Assembly: GCF_009760925.1 (NCBI RefSeq)
Contig: NZ_VRLV01000024.1
Span: 95,440-138,112 of the forward strand
DNA from: Nonomuraea typhae
GTDB lineage: Bacteria > Actinomycetota > Actinomycetes > Streptosporangiales > Streptosporangiaceae
Direction: 5' to 3'
DNA length: 42,673 nt
In this document: positions 22,094 through 30,778 of the stretch, piece by piece
Numbering within the stretch: the first letter of the stretch is position 1
Layout: each line of letters opens with the position of its first letter
The notes under the pieces: generated by a model
The model's database searches: none
Told to the model about the DNA's origin: nothing
Seen by the model: the letters and a program-made list of their open reading frames with translations, nothing else
Position numbers and translations under genes: made by a program

Positions 22094-22367
22094 CCTTCTG
22101 TGCGGCCTCCGCCGTTCTCCGTCAGGCGCGACCAGACATTGCCGTAGCGGTTTGGAGCGACGACGCCGGGCGCGGATCTGCGTGGTTCTCGTCCTATCGC
22201 CCTGAACCATCGCGCCATCCCCGAGAAGTCCGACCAGGCGACCGGCCGATCAGCCATGACCGAGACCTCCCCACGCAGCGCAACGCCGCATCGTCTGCCT
22301 GGGAACTCATGATCCACAGGTCTTGACTGTTACGGTCCCAGGGGCGGCCACCCCGGCTACAGCAGAA

Positions 22368-22394
22368 AGCCCGCACCGTTGGCCGGCGCGGGCT
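22368..22394 (-). terminator. Rho-independent terminator, minus strand
   Basis: AGCCCGC (22368-22374) and GCGGGCT (22388-22394) form a 7-bp stem with a 13-nt loop; reading on the minus strand it is followed by TTCTGCTGT. It lies 25 bp past the stop of the candidate ORF 22420-22596. Confidence 0.65.
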
Positions 22395-22419
22395 CATCAC
22401 ATCCCAGGAGTATCCGGGT

Positions 22420-22596
22420 TCAGGCTGTGGCAGCCCGTCTCGTAAACCGCAACGGCGGCAGCTCTTCTCCTGGCTCGTCGTCAGGCATCCACAATCCGCC
22501 GGCGCTCTCATCGAGTTCCTCGTCCTTGACCGCGTCGCCGATGTGGAGGACTTGCGCGATTTGGAGGTTGGGGTCGTCGGTTGAGGGTGCGTTCAT
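22420..22596 (-). CDS. Candidate 58-residue acidic peptide, unknown
   Basis: Starts MNAPSTDDPNLQIAQVLHIG and is strongly acidic in the middle (KDEELDE, PDDEPGEE), with a basic tail (LRFTRRAATA). No Cys. Its ATG overlaps, as ATGA, the stop of an upstream frame that has no normal start codon. A terminator follows. The leader-like acidic body with a short basic tail loosely recalls RiPP precursors, but no modifying enzyme is nearby and I do not recognise the family. Confidence 0.45.
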   Translation of the reverse strand: MNAPSTDDPNLQIAQVLHIGDAVKDEELDESAGGLWMPDDEPGEELPPLRFTRRAATA

Positions 22597-22837
22597 GGCA
22601 GTGTTCCGTCCGTGTTGAGATGCGCTGGGTAGTGGTGCTTTCGCTTGATCCACTTGAAGCCTTCGTGCCGCGTAATCGCCGCGATCTCGATCGGACCTCT
22701 AATACCTCCGTGTAGTCGTCAACAAGGTTGACCGCTGTATGAAGCGGCACTTGGTAGGCAGCTTGGCTGTGGTCCGGGCCCCCGATGTGGTTGACCGCAG
22801 GCGCAAGCCCCGGCGCCGCAGGCGCCTGGGTGGTGAG

Positions 22838-22946
22838 GGCGCCCGAGCGGAGCGAGGACCATGGTTTCGGGGTGGGGTCCAACTGGCTGACCACCCAGCT
22901 GGGTGACGGGTGGGCCTAGACAAGGCGCCCGAGCGGAGCGAGGACC
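22838..22946. repeat. 23-bp direct repeat pair downstream of gatD
   Basis: GGCGCCCGAGCGGAGCGAGG followed by ACC occurs at 22838-22860 and again at 22924-22946, 86 bp apart. The CGAGCGGAGCGAGG core resembles dispersed GCTCG-rich intergenic repeats of high-GC actinobacteria. Confidence 0.75.
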
Positions 22947-22948
22947 TT

Positions 22949-23662
22949 TTAGCCTGGCAGCACAGCCGCCAGCCGTTCGTTGCGCAGGGCTTCGTACCAC
23001 CGGTCGTCCAGTGGCGCCAGTTCCCCCACCGACCAGCTCAGCAGCAGGTCGGCCAGGGCGGGGTTGCGGGCCAGGGCCGGCCCGTGGAGGTAGGTGCCGA
23101 CGACGTGCCCGGCGTAGCAGCCTTCGAAGCCGTTTCCGTTGCCCACCCCTGTGACCACCTGGGACAGGGGCTTGACGCCGGGCCCCAGGTGCGTGATGCC
23201 CATGTGGTTTTCGAAGCCGGTCAGCGTGGGCAGGTTGAGGGCGGTGTCGACTTCGGCCACCAGTTCGCCGACCGCGCGGGCGGGGCCTCTGCTGCTGGAG
23301 ATGTCCAGGAGGCCGATGCCGTCCACCGGCTGGCCTTCTTCGCCGCCGAACGTGCTGCCCATGATCTGGTACCCGGCGCACACCGCGAGCATGGAGGCAC
23401 CCCGGGCGATGGCCCGGTGCAGGCCGCCGTCGCGGCGCAGGCGTTCTGCGGCGAGGATCTGGGGCCGGTCTTCGCCGCCGCCGATGAGGTAGATGTCGCC
23501 TGTTTCGGGCACGGGGTCGGCCGAGCGCACGTGGACGATCTCGGCGTTGATGCCCCGGCGGCGGGCGCGTTGTTCCAGGACCAGCGCGTTGCCCTGGTCT
23601 CCGTAGGTGCTCAGCAGGTCGGGGTAGATCCAGACGATGCGCAGGGTGCTGTCAGACGGCAC
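22949..23662 (-). CDS. gatD: Lipid II isoglutaminyl synthase, glutamine amidotransferase subunit
   Basis: 237 residues, GTG start at 23662 overlapping murT by 11 bp. Class I glutaminase: nucleophile Cys95 in MLAVCAGYQIMG, and His193 in VGTYLHGPALARNP. Starts LRIVWIYPDLLSTYGDQGNA, typical GatD. It releases ammonia for MurT, which amidates the D-Glu of lipid II to D-isoglutamine, needed for peptidoglycan cross-linking. GCTCG-rich repeats follow it. Confidence 0.95.
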   Translation of the reverse strand: MPSDSTLRIVWIYPDLLSTYGDQGNALVLEQRARRRGINAEIVHVRSADPVPETGDIYLIGGGEDRPQILAAERLRRDGGLHRAIARGASMLAVCAGYQIMGSTFGGEEGQPVDGIGLLDISSSRGPARAVGELVAEVDTALNLPTLTGFENHMGITHLGPGVKPLSQVVTGVGNGNGFEGCYAGHVVGTYLHGPALARNPALADLLLSWSVGELAPLDDRWYEALRNERLAAVLPG

Positions 23663-24956
23663 GGCCGAACTCCGATCGGATCTGCTGGAAGGCGGTGTAG
23701 TTGGCGATGACGTCGACCCTGCCGGGTGGCTGCATGCCCAGTGCCTCGGCGAACGTGTCGGTCAGCGTGAACGGCACGTTGGCCACGTCCAGGCGCAGGG
23801 CGAGGTCGAGGCGGCGTTCTCCGGTGACGAAGACGGGGCGGCCGCGCAGGATGCGGTAGTCGACGTCCCACAGCCAGGAGGTGTCGCGGCCGTCGGGGCC
23901 CTGGGCGTTGACGGACAGGATGATCGGCAGTGAGCGGTCGGCCACGTCGAACGCCTCCAGCCAGCCGGCCGGGTTCTTGGCCAGGAGCAGGCGGGCGTGG
24001 CGGCCGTCGCGTTCGACGGTGGTGTAGCGGCCGGCGACCGAGGTGACTTCGCGCAGTCTGGGCAGCGCCCGCTCGACCGGGAGGCCGAACGCCTCCGAGA
24101 CGGCCAGCGCCATGGCGGCGTTGGAGCGGTTGGCGGTGCCGGGCAGTTGGATGTCGAGGACCCAGCGCTGGCCGCGCGGGTCGATGACGGCGTCGCCGTC
24201 CAGGATCCACTGGGGTTCTGGGCGGTGGAAGGTGCACTCGCGGCAGGCCCAGTGCCGGGCTGTGTCTATGGTCGCAACCGCTTCGTGGCTCGTTGGCATC
24301 GCACGCCCGCTCTCTCCCCACGAGCTCCTTTGCTCGCCGCGCTCGAGGGGGCCGCCGCACTCGGGGCAGGACCAGCTGTCGTCCTTCCAGCGCTGGCCGC
24401 CGGAGACCCAGGTGACCTTCGCGGCGGTGGAGGCGCCCCAGGTGACGAGCGGGTCGTCGCAGTTGGCGATGACGTGGGTGGGTTTGCCGGACAGGGCGCG
24501 GCGCCACTTCTGGGCCAGCAGCCAGATCTCGGCGGCACGGTCCATCTGGTCGCGGCTGAGGTTCATCAGGCAGACGACGCCGGCGCCGGTGGTGTCGAGC
24601 ACCTCGGGCAGGTACTTCTCGTCGACCTCCAGCACGCCGTACGGGGCGTGCTTGTGCTGGGACAGCGCCGAGACGTGGCCGGCGGGCATGTTGGCGCCGA
24701 AGGCGTTGGTGGCCACCTCGCCCATCTCCAGCAGCGCGGAGGTGATCAGCCGGGTGGTGGTGGTCTTGCCGTTGGTGGCGCTGATGAGGGCCAGCCTGCG
24801 GTCACGGGCCAGCTGGCGCAGGAGGTCGGGCTCGAGCATGAGGCCGACGCGGCCGCCGATCACCGAACCGTCGCCGCGCCCGGTCATCCTGGACAGGGTG
24901 GCGGCGCTGCGCCCCAGGGCACTCGCGAGCTGAGCCCGCAGGGGAAGCTGGGTCAT
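23652..24956 (-). CDS. murT: Lipid II isoglutaminyl synthase, Mur-ligase subunit
   Basis: 434 residues. P-loop TNGKTTTT at 61-68; VDEKYLP; NLSRDQMDR; the Mur-ligase central domain carries the MurT zinc ribbon with Cys197/Cys200 (CPEC) and Cys238/Cys241 (CREC), then a C-terminal DUF1727 domain (VANYTAFQQIRSEFG). It activates the stem-peptide carboxylate with ATP and uses GatD's ammonia. The 37 residues between the zinc-binding pairs are more than I expect for the family; the extra part (about residues 207-234) has the character of an inserted repeat. Confidence 0.94.
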   Translation of the reverse strand: MTQLPLRAQLASALGRSAATLSRMTGRGDGSVIGGRVGLMLEPDLLRQLARDRRLALISATNGKTTTTRLITSALLEMGEVATNAFGANMPAGHVSALSQHKHAPYGVLEVDEKYLPEVLDTTGAGVVCLMNLSRDQMDRAAEIWLLAQKWRRALSGKPTHVIANCDDPLVTWGASTAAKVTWVSGGQRWKDDSWSCPECGGPLERGEQRSSWGESGRAMPTSHEAVATIDTARHWACRECTFHRPEPQWILDGDAVIDPRGQRWVLDIQLPGTANRSNAAMALAVSEAFGLPVERALPRLREVTSVAGRYTTVERDGRHARLLLAKNPAGWLEAFDVADRSLPIILSVNAQGPDGRDTSWLWDVDYRILRGRPVFVTGERRLDLALRLDVANVPFTLTDTFAEALGMQPPGRVDVIANYTAFQQIRSEFGRAV

Positions 24957-24997
24957 GGTTATGGATCCTAGTCAAGGGGTCCCGTAGACCACGACAA

Positions 24998-27928
24998 CTA
25001 GCCGGACTCGGCAGAGGCGAAGCTGATCTGCGGCGCTCCCTCCTCGTCGAACGGCAGCACGAACCGCCGGGGCCACGACAGGACGCTCTCCAGCCACCCG
25101 GCCCCCATGGTCTGCCCGACGTGCCGCAGCCGGGCGCCGCTCTCGATCCCGATGGCCACGGTCAGGATGTCCCGCTGCATGGCCTCGTTCTCGTCGTCGC
25201 CGAGGATGACCCGCCAGGCCAGTGCCCGGTTGTGGTCGATCTCCATGGACAGCGGGTGGTGCCGGAGCGCGCGTGCCCGGTGCCCGAGCAGTTCGGCCCG
25301 CACCAGCTCGGCCGGCCCGCCGGCCCCGAACAGCGCGTACTCCAGCGGCGGCGCGGGCGCCCGCAGGTCGGGCGCCGGATGCCCGTACGGGAACAGCCTG
25401 TCCACCTCGTGCAGCCACCGGACCTGCGGAATCACCCACGACGGCCCGGGCCGCTCGCCCCCGCCCTCGGCCGCGTCGAGCAGCTTGGCGGCGGTCTCGG
25501 CGGCCTTCTCCACCAGCAGCGCCGGATCGAACCAGCTCCGCAGCGCCCAGGCCCGCCGGCTGACCGCGCGTTCCACGAGGGTGGCCAGCAGGCACTCCCG
25601 CCGCCGCGCGGGCACGTCGGCCCAGGTCGCGGCGAGCGCCCGCGGCACCCCGGGCAGCGGCCGGTTGCTGACGAAGGCCAGCACGACCGTGTCGCACCAG
25701 ATCCGCAGCCACGCCCATTCGGGCCCGCCCGCCAGCACGTCGGCCTCGCGCAGCTCGACGAGCGTGCACGCCTGGCCGGTACGGCAGGCCGCCCCGCAGG
25801 CCGCCGAGCGCCGCCCGCGGATGGGCGGCGGCGGACCGGTCATCGTCTTCTCGCGCGCCTCCCCCAGCGGCACCCGGATCCGCAACGGCCGGTCCATCCC
25901 GTCGGCGAAGACGGCGGCGGCCCCGGGCTGGAGTGAGACGACCTGGCGGGACTGCTCGTCGCTGAGGTTCATGGCGGCCCCGACGAGCTGCCGGTCGTCC
26001 TCGGCGGGCAGCCGGTGGACGACTTTGAGGGCGGTGTTCTTGATCACGTCGGAGACGAGTTTGGTCGGGATCTGCTCGGCCACGACGATGCCTTCGCCGT
26101 ACGCGCGGATCTCGGCGAGCATGCCGGCCAGGAGTTCGACGGCGTGGGTGGAGGCGCGTCCGGCGCCGCGGTCGCGCAGCAGCCGGTGCGCTTCCTCGAT
26201 CACAATCACATGCCGGAGATTTCCGGACTTCTGGCTGCGGGCGCGCATCCGCAGATGCTCCACGATCCTGATGATCAGCGTGCCCATGAGGAACGCCTTG
26301 TCCTCGTCGTTGGCCACGTCCTCGATGGCCAGGACGACGTTGCGCTCCAGCAGGCCGCCGATGTCGGCCGGATGCCCGCCCTCGAAGAACCGCCCCGCCG
26401 AGCCCACCCGCAGCGACCGCAGCCGCAGCGAGATGAAGCCCTCGACGTCGGCCTGCACCTCGCGCCCGTAGCCGATCTCCTGGATGACGTCTATGGCATG
26501 CTGCTGCAGTTGTTCGAGCGTGGGCACGCTGGGCGGCACCTTGGAGCCGGGCACGGCGCCGCCGGTGACGACGTCCCAGCCGGTCGCCTCGTATACGCGC
26601 TGCAGCGCCAGCGACATGATCTGCGGGAACGGCTCCTCGGCGTCGAAGGCGGCCATGAACAACGCCCGCACCATGTCGATGTGCGCCTGCACCGGATACC
26701 CGGGCTCGGGCTCCAGCGGGTTCACGCTGAACGGCACGCTGTCGGGCGCCGACGGGTTGATCACGGTCACCGGGGCGTCGACGCGCCCGGCCATCGCCGG
26801 GTACTCCGACTTGGCCGGTTCGATGGCCAGCCACGGGATGTGTGCCCGGCTGAGTTGTTCCAGCAGGTGGCGGACGGTCTGCGACTTGCCCGAGCCGGTG
26901 GCGCCGGTGACGAAGGCGTGCCGGTTGAGCGTGGCCAGCGGTACCCGGAAGGCGCCCACGCTCCGGTCCTGCCCGTCGAGGATCTCGCCGAGGTCGAGTT
27001 CGCCCGCGGCTTCGGAGGTGACGTCGAAGAACCCGGCTTCCAGAACCCGGAGCCCGGGAACCTCGCGGCGCGGCAGTCCGGCCAGCGCCGCCAGGGCGCC
27101 CGCCGTGGCCGCGAACGGCGCCGCCGCCCCGTCGCCCGGGTCCTGCATGCTCACGTTCAGCGCCTCGGGCAGCGCGTAGACGGCGCCCGCCGCGCTGCGC
27201 AGCCGGTAGGGATGGTGGCCGATCTCCACCGAGCCGACGAGCACGGGCGCGATCTGCCGGAGTTCCTCGGCCGTGGCGGCGCCGGCCAGCACGCGGGCGT
27301 TCCACAGTCCGGCCTCGCGGAAGGCGTCCAGCTCCTGCATGCGGCGTTCGGCCCGTTCGGCGTCGAAGCGGGAGCGCTCGGAGGCGTCGCCGTACTGCCT
27401 GAGGACGTTCAGTTGTGTGCGCAGGTGCGCGACCTCGGCGTCGAGCAGGTCGGTCGGCTCGGCCACGAGCAGCCAGGCGAACGGCCGCGACATGAGCGTG
27501 ACCAGCGTCGACTCGAACAACGTGGGCCGCTTCAGCTCGTCCGGGTCGAACTCGCGGCGCGCGTGCAGCGGCGGCGCCTGCCGTCCCGGGCACGGCGTCC
27601 ACACCAGGTCGGCCAGGTCGGCCAGGCACTCGTCGCCCAGCCGCAGCCCGCGGGCGCCGCCGGGGAACAGCAGCGGCTGCGGCCCCATCAGCCCCTCGGG
27701 GTCGGGCGCGCGGCGCGGCTGGCGCGGCGGCGACAGCGGCCCGGCGTTGGTGATCAGCTCCAGCGGCGCCCCTGAGCCGCGGGAGAGCCAGCCGATGACG
27801 AACGGCCGGCGGTGCTGTGCCGCGGAGAGAACGGCGGGCAGGATCGTGACGAAGTCCCACTCCGCCGATGAACTTCGCGAGGGTGCGGCAATCGACTGGA
27901 TTCTGTACCAGGGTCCGCTTAGCTGCAT
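24998..27928 (-). CDS. HerA-type ATPase (DUF87), membrane-system partner
   Basis: 976 residues from the ATG at 27928, preceded by GGGGGATGAG; an in-frame ATG at 27979 is less likely. HerA/VirB4-class motor: Walker A TGATGSGKS with Lys348; IPWLAIEPAKSEYPA; Walker B HVIVIEEAH at 573-581; then AEQIPTKLVSDVIKNTALKV with a sensor Gln619. About 340 N-terminal residues and 285 C-terminal residues, the latter with a Cys-rich patch, are unlike classical HerA. The coupled upstream gene encodes a VirD4-like membrane protein. No NurA, Sir2 or DUF4297 partner. Possibly energises transport or DNA handling at the membrane. Confidence 0.85.
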   Translation of the reverse strand: MQLSGPWYRIQSIAAPSRSSSAEWDFVTILPAVLSAAQHRRPFVIGWLSRGSGAPLELITNAGPLSPPRQPRRAPDPEGLMGPQPLLFPGGARGLRLGDECLADLADLVWTPCPGRQAPPLHARREFDPDELKRPTLFESTLVTLMSRPFAWLLVAEPTDLLDAEVAHLRTQLNVLRQYGDASERSRFDAERAERRMQELDAFREAGLWNARVLAGAATAEELRQIAPVLVGSVEIGHHPYRLRSAAGAVYALPEALNVSMQDPGDGAAAPFAATAGALAALAGLPRREVPGLRVLEAGFFDVTSEAAGELDLGEILDGQDRSVGAFRVPLATLNRHAFVTGATGSGKSQTVRHLLEQLSRAHIPWLAIEPAKSEYPAMAGRVDAPVTVINPSAPDSVPFSVNPLEPEPGYPVQAHIDMVRALFMAAFDAEEPFPQIMSLALQRVYEATGWDVVTGGAVPGSKVPPSVPTLEQLQQHAIDVIQEIGYGREVQADVEGFISLRLRSLRVGSAGRFFEGGHPADIGGLLERNVVLAIEDVANDEDKAFLMGTLIIRIVEHLRMRARSQKSGNLRHVIVIEEAHRLLRDRGAGRASTHAVELLAGMLAEIRAYGEGIVVAEQIPTKLVSDVIKNTALKVVHRLPAEDDRQLVGAAMNLSDEQSRQVVSLQPGAAAVFADGMDRPLRIRVPLGEAREKTMTGPPPPIRGRRSAACGAACRTGQACTLVELREADVLAGGPEWAWLRIWCDTVVLAFVSNRPLPGVPRALAATWADVPARRRECLLATLVERAVSRRAWALRSWFDPALLVEKAAETAAKLLDAAEGGGERPGPSWVIPQVRWLHEVDRLFPYGHPAPDLRAPAPPLEYALFGAGGPAELVRAELLGHRARALRHHPLSMEIDHNRALAWRVILGDDENEAMQRDILTVAIGIESGARLRHVGQTMGAGWLESVLSWPRRFVLPFDEEGAPQISFASAESG

Positions 27929-28012
27929 CTCATCCCCCCACAGATGGTTCTTAGTAAAGTCCGCCGCCTTTCCGTCCACGTCCGTGGCATTGACGATGTC
28001 CTTACCTGTTGC

Positions 28013-29947
28013 TTACCGGTCCTTGCGCCAGTCCAGACGGGGCGGGGGCGGCCCCAGGTTGGGGGGTGGCTCGTCGTCTGCCTCGTGATTGCCGTTCTGG
28101 GCGAGTACGGCGTCGCGGACGTCCTCGAGCTCGCCAAGCGTGGTCTTGGGGAAGGTCAGTATCGCCGGGTTGGCGTCGGCCAGCCGTACTCTGCGGCCTT
28201 CTGCGGTGGCGTCGGTGACGATCACCGACGTCGTGGGGAGCTGCTGCAACTGGTGGGGCTCGACGAGGAACTCGCGCGAGCGCTGTAAGACCCGCTCGGT
28301 TTCGCCGATCTTGGTGGCGGTCCTGCCCCACTCGGTCGACTCCGTGATGTCCTCCACGAGGTCGGTACGGCTGTCGCCGCGCTCGCCCGAGGACTCCTCC
28401 ACCTGCGAGATCGTCGAGGTGTAGCCCCCGTCCAGCCCGGGGACGGAGGCGCTGATCGTCTCGGTGAGCTGGGCCAGCTCCAGCCGGTGCTCGGTGCCGA
28501 CGTGCTCGCTGGCCACCCGCGCGTCCTCGGCGTTGCCCAGCCGCATGAACGCCACCGCCGCGTGCCCGCGCCCCAGCCGCTCCCGCACGGTGCTGGTCAG
28601 GGACCGGTAGGTGAGCACGAGCCCCGTCCTGGACGTCTCGCAGGCGTCCATGAGCCGGTCGAGCACGTCGCCGCGCAGCTTGTCCGCCCCCGCCACGATG
28701 ATCGTGTGGTACCAGGGCCGGTCGGAGGCCGGTGACTGGCGCAGGATGTGCGTCAGCGCCGTGGCCACGTAGGTGCCGAGCACCCGGTTGCCGAACACGC
28801 CCGCCTGGCGGTCCATGCTCACGACGCGCAGCCGCGCGGGCGGCAGCCGTACCGCCTGGGTGCCGAGCGTTTCGAGCTTGCGCAGCTGTGACTCCAGCGC
28901 CCAGGCCCGCTCGATCACCACGCGGTCGCTGACCCCGCGCCCGAACAGCGTCCCGATCCGCTCCAGTTGGGTCGCGGTGATCAGCCCGAACCGCAGGTCG
29001 TCCCGCGGGTCGCCCACCTGCGCCAGCGCCCGCAGCGCCGCGGTGACCTGGCTGATGGTCGCGTTCTCGCCGAGCACCTCGAGCACCCGCTCCAGGATCG
29101 CGTTGTCGAAGCTGAGGTCGCGCGTGCTGCGATGCTCCTCGCTGACGCTGACGACGTGGGCCAGCACGTCCGCGAACGCCTCCGGCTTGAGCGTGGCCCC
29201 GAGGTCGAGCCGGGGCAGGTCGACGGGCAGCACCCAGACCAGCGGATCGTCGCCGCCGCGCCGGGCCAGCTCGATCAGGTCCTTGGCGATGGCCCCCTCG
29301 GACAGGTCGAGCACGGTCAGATGCCCGCCGGAATACAGCCGCGTGGCCCCCAGCAACGTGATCAGCGCCGACCACCCGGGCAGCGTCCCGCCGGCCACGT
29401 CGATCCGGTCGATCTCATCGGGTACGGCTACCGCGTACCAGTTGACCTGCCGGTCATGGCGGTCCTTGACCTCCTGCCACTCGCGGTAGCGCTGGGCGTG
29501 CTCCTCCTGCGCCTTGAACAGCTCCCGGTCCCGCTCCTGCCGGACCCGGTCGAACCGGGCCTGCTGCTCCAGAACCCGGTACCGGACGGCCCGGTCGCCC
29601 TGCAGCAGCGCGTAGCTGCAGATCCCGGCCACCCCGCCGGCCGCGACGAACGCGATGAGCGCGAACGACCAGTCCAGATATCCGAGTACGGCCAGCACCA
29701 GGATGAGCAGGGTGAGGAAGACCATGAACATCCGGAACAGCCGGACCGGCCGGTTGAGCAGGTCTTCCTGAAGTTTCTCCCGCTTCAGCAGCTCGGTGTC
29801 GATCGGTTCCCCGCCCTCGTCCGGATCGTCGATGGGCGAGGGGCGCTTGGGCGGCGGGCCGGGGTCGGGGTGCAGCAGGACGTATTGCCAGCCCAGGTAG
29901 ATGCGGTCCGCCTGGAGCTGCGCATGCTCGGGATGCACGTCCGCCAC
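28013..29947 (-). CDS. Two-TM VirD4/TraG-like protein with degenerate ATPase motifs
   Basis: 644 residues, GTG start at 29947 (GGAGG five bases upstream). Cytoplasmic Pro/Asp-rich N-terminus, TM helices at about 72-90 and 94-115, coiled coil about 118-165, then a globular domain. The layout and the C-terminal TGLVLTYRSLTSTVRERLG, AVAFMRLGNAEDARVASEHV resemble type IV coupling proteins. The P-loop position reads GGTLPGWS (186-193), with Trp for the Lys expected, and the Walker B position reads TIIVAGADKL (415-424), without DE. Probably a non-hydrolysing scaffold for the ATPase gene 84 bp downstream. Assignment to the VirD4 superfamily is inference. Confidence 0.7.
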   Translation of the reverse strand: MADVHPEHAQLQADRIYLGWQYVLLHPDPGPPPKRPSPIDDPDEGGEPIDTELLKREKLQEDLLNRPVRLFRMFMVFLTLLILVLAVLGYLDWSFALIAFVAAGGVAGICSYALLQGDRAVRYRVLEQQARFDRVRQERDRELFKAQEEHAQRYREWQEVKDRHDRQVNWYAVAVPDEIDRIDVAGGTLPGWSALITLLGATRLYSGGHLTVLDLSEGAIAKDLIELARRGGDDPLVWVLPVDLPRLDLGATLKPEAFADVLAHVVSVSEEHRSTRDLSFDNAILERVLEVLGENATISQVTAALRALAQVGDPRDDLRFGLITATQLERIGTLFGRGVSDRVVIERAWALESQLRKLETLGTQAVRLPPARLRVVSMDRQAGVFGNRVLGTYVATALTHILRQSPASDRPWYHTIIVAGADKLRGDVLDRLMDACETSRTGLVLTYRSLTSTVRERLGRGHAAVAFMRLGNAEDARVASEHVGTEHRLELAQLTETISASVPGLDGGYTSTISQVEESSGERGDSRTDLVEDITESTEWGRTATKIGETERVLQRSREFLVEPHQLQQLPTTSVIVTDATAEGRRVRLADANPAILTFPKTTLGELEDVRDAVLAQNGNHEADDEPPPNLGPPPPRLDWRKDR

Positions 29948-30118
29948 GTGACCCTCCGGCCGCGATATGTCCTTGTTCCACGGCGACCTGTTTCGTCGGC
30001 CGCTCGTGACAGCGTAAGAGCTAGAACCCCTATTCGGGCAGGGTTCCCGTCAAATCCATCGGGGGGATGGGAGCATAGGGGCAGATGGGACAACCGCGAC
30101 CTATTACCATCCATACCC

Positions 30119-30778
30119 ATGACGGAAGCCACCGGCGCATCAAGCACCCCCAAACGCCCGGTAGTGGTACCCGCAATCGGCTTGGTCCTCCTGACGGCCT
30201 TCGGCATCACCGCTCTGCTCGGCGGGCTCAACACCGCGCCGGACAAAGAGCCGCCGAAGATCGCCGCCGGTCAGAAGATCGACCAGGGAAGGTTCGAGAC
30301 CGAGTTCGTGGAGGCCAAGGTCACCGTCCAGAAGGCCGCAGACGAGTTCGCCCAGGACCGCCGCTACCTCGACCTCCTGTTCAAGGTCACCAACAAGGAC
30401 AGCGAGACCACGCTGACCGGATCGCCGCCCAACTCCAAGGGCTCGGGCAGCGGGTTCGCCGCGACGCTGGCCAAGATGACCCCCGAGATCAAGTCCGATT
30501 GGGGCGGGCTCGCCTTCGTCCCGTCAGGGGACGCCCAGAGCTCACAGTTGCATCCCGGGATCGCCGTCCCGGTGACCGTCCGCTACGAACTGGACAAGGC
30601 GGCACAGGCGCCGGCCGAGGTGAGCCTGAGCCTGTCGAAGCTGGAGAAGGTCGAGAACCCGCTCTCGGGACAGACGACGTGGTTGCCGGTCACGGATGAG
30701 GACCCCATCGCCGGGACACGAACCGTGGAGGTCATCGCCACGATCACGGCCCCGGTGAAGCAGGAGCCCACCTCATGA
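30119..30778 (+). CDS. Single-pass protein with extracytoplasmic domain, unknown
   Basis: 219 residues. Short cytoplasmic start, TM helix at about 15-35 (VVVPAIGLVLLTAFGITALL), then an extracytoplasmic beta-rich domain with alternating strands (RRYLDLLFKVTNKDSETTLT, VPVTVRYELDKA), similar in style to DUF4352-like immunoglobulin folds. No Shine-Dalgarno before the ATG. First gene of a three-gene operon, divergent from the VirD4-like gene across 171 bp. Confidence 0.8.
   Translation: MTEATGASSTPKRPVVVPAIGLVLLTAFGITALLGGLNTAPDKEPPKIAAGQKIDQGRFETEFVEAKVTVQKAADEFAQDRRYLDLLFKVTNKDSETTLTGSPPNSKGSGSGFAATLAKMTPEIKSDWGGLAFVPSGDAQSSQLHPGIAVPVTVRYELDKAAQAPAEVSLSLSKLEKVENPLSGQTTWLPVTDEDPIAGTRTVEVIATITAPVKQEPTS

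Larger units (their letters stand above)
22094..22948. other. 855-bp gene-poor interval
   Basis: Contains one candidate small ORF (22420-22596, minus), a minus-strand terminator (22368-22394), a 23-bp direct repeat (22838-22860 and 22924-22946), the 14-bp palindrome CACCCAGCTGGGTG (22892-22905) and GGCGCC-GCA-GGCGCC (22812-22826). On the minus strand, 22597-22780 carries protein-like stretches in two frames (VPLHTAVNLVDDYTEV, then GPIEIAAITRHEGFKW one frame back) that may be a frameshifted gene remnant. 22094-22360 shows nothing I can support. Confidence 0.5.

Noticed and set aside
22036..22317. Minus-strand 93-codon frame after the kinase gene
   Set aside because: It overlaps the kinase 3' end and shows no domain or start signal; too weak to list.
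24972..27860. 962-codon frame overlapping the HerA-type gene
   Set aside because: Same strand, different frame, low-complexity Arg/Ala/Gly protein; the overlapping frame has clear Walker motifs.
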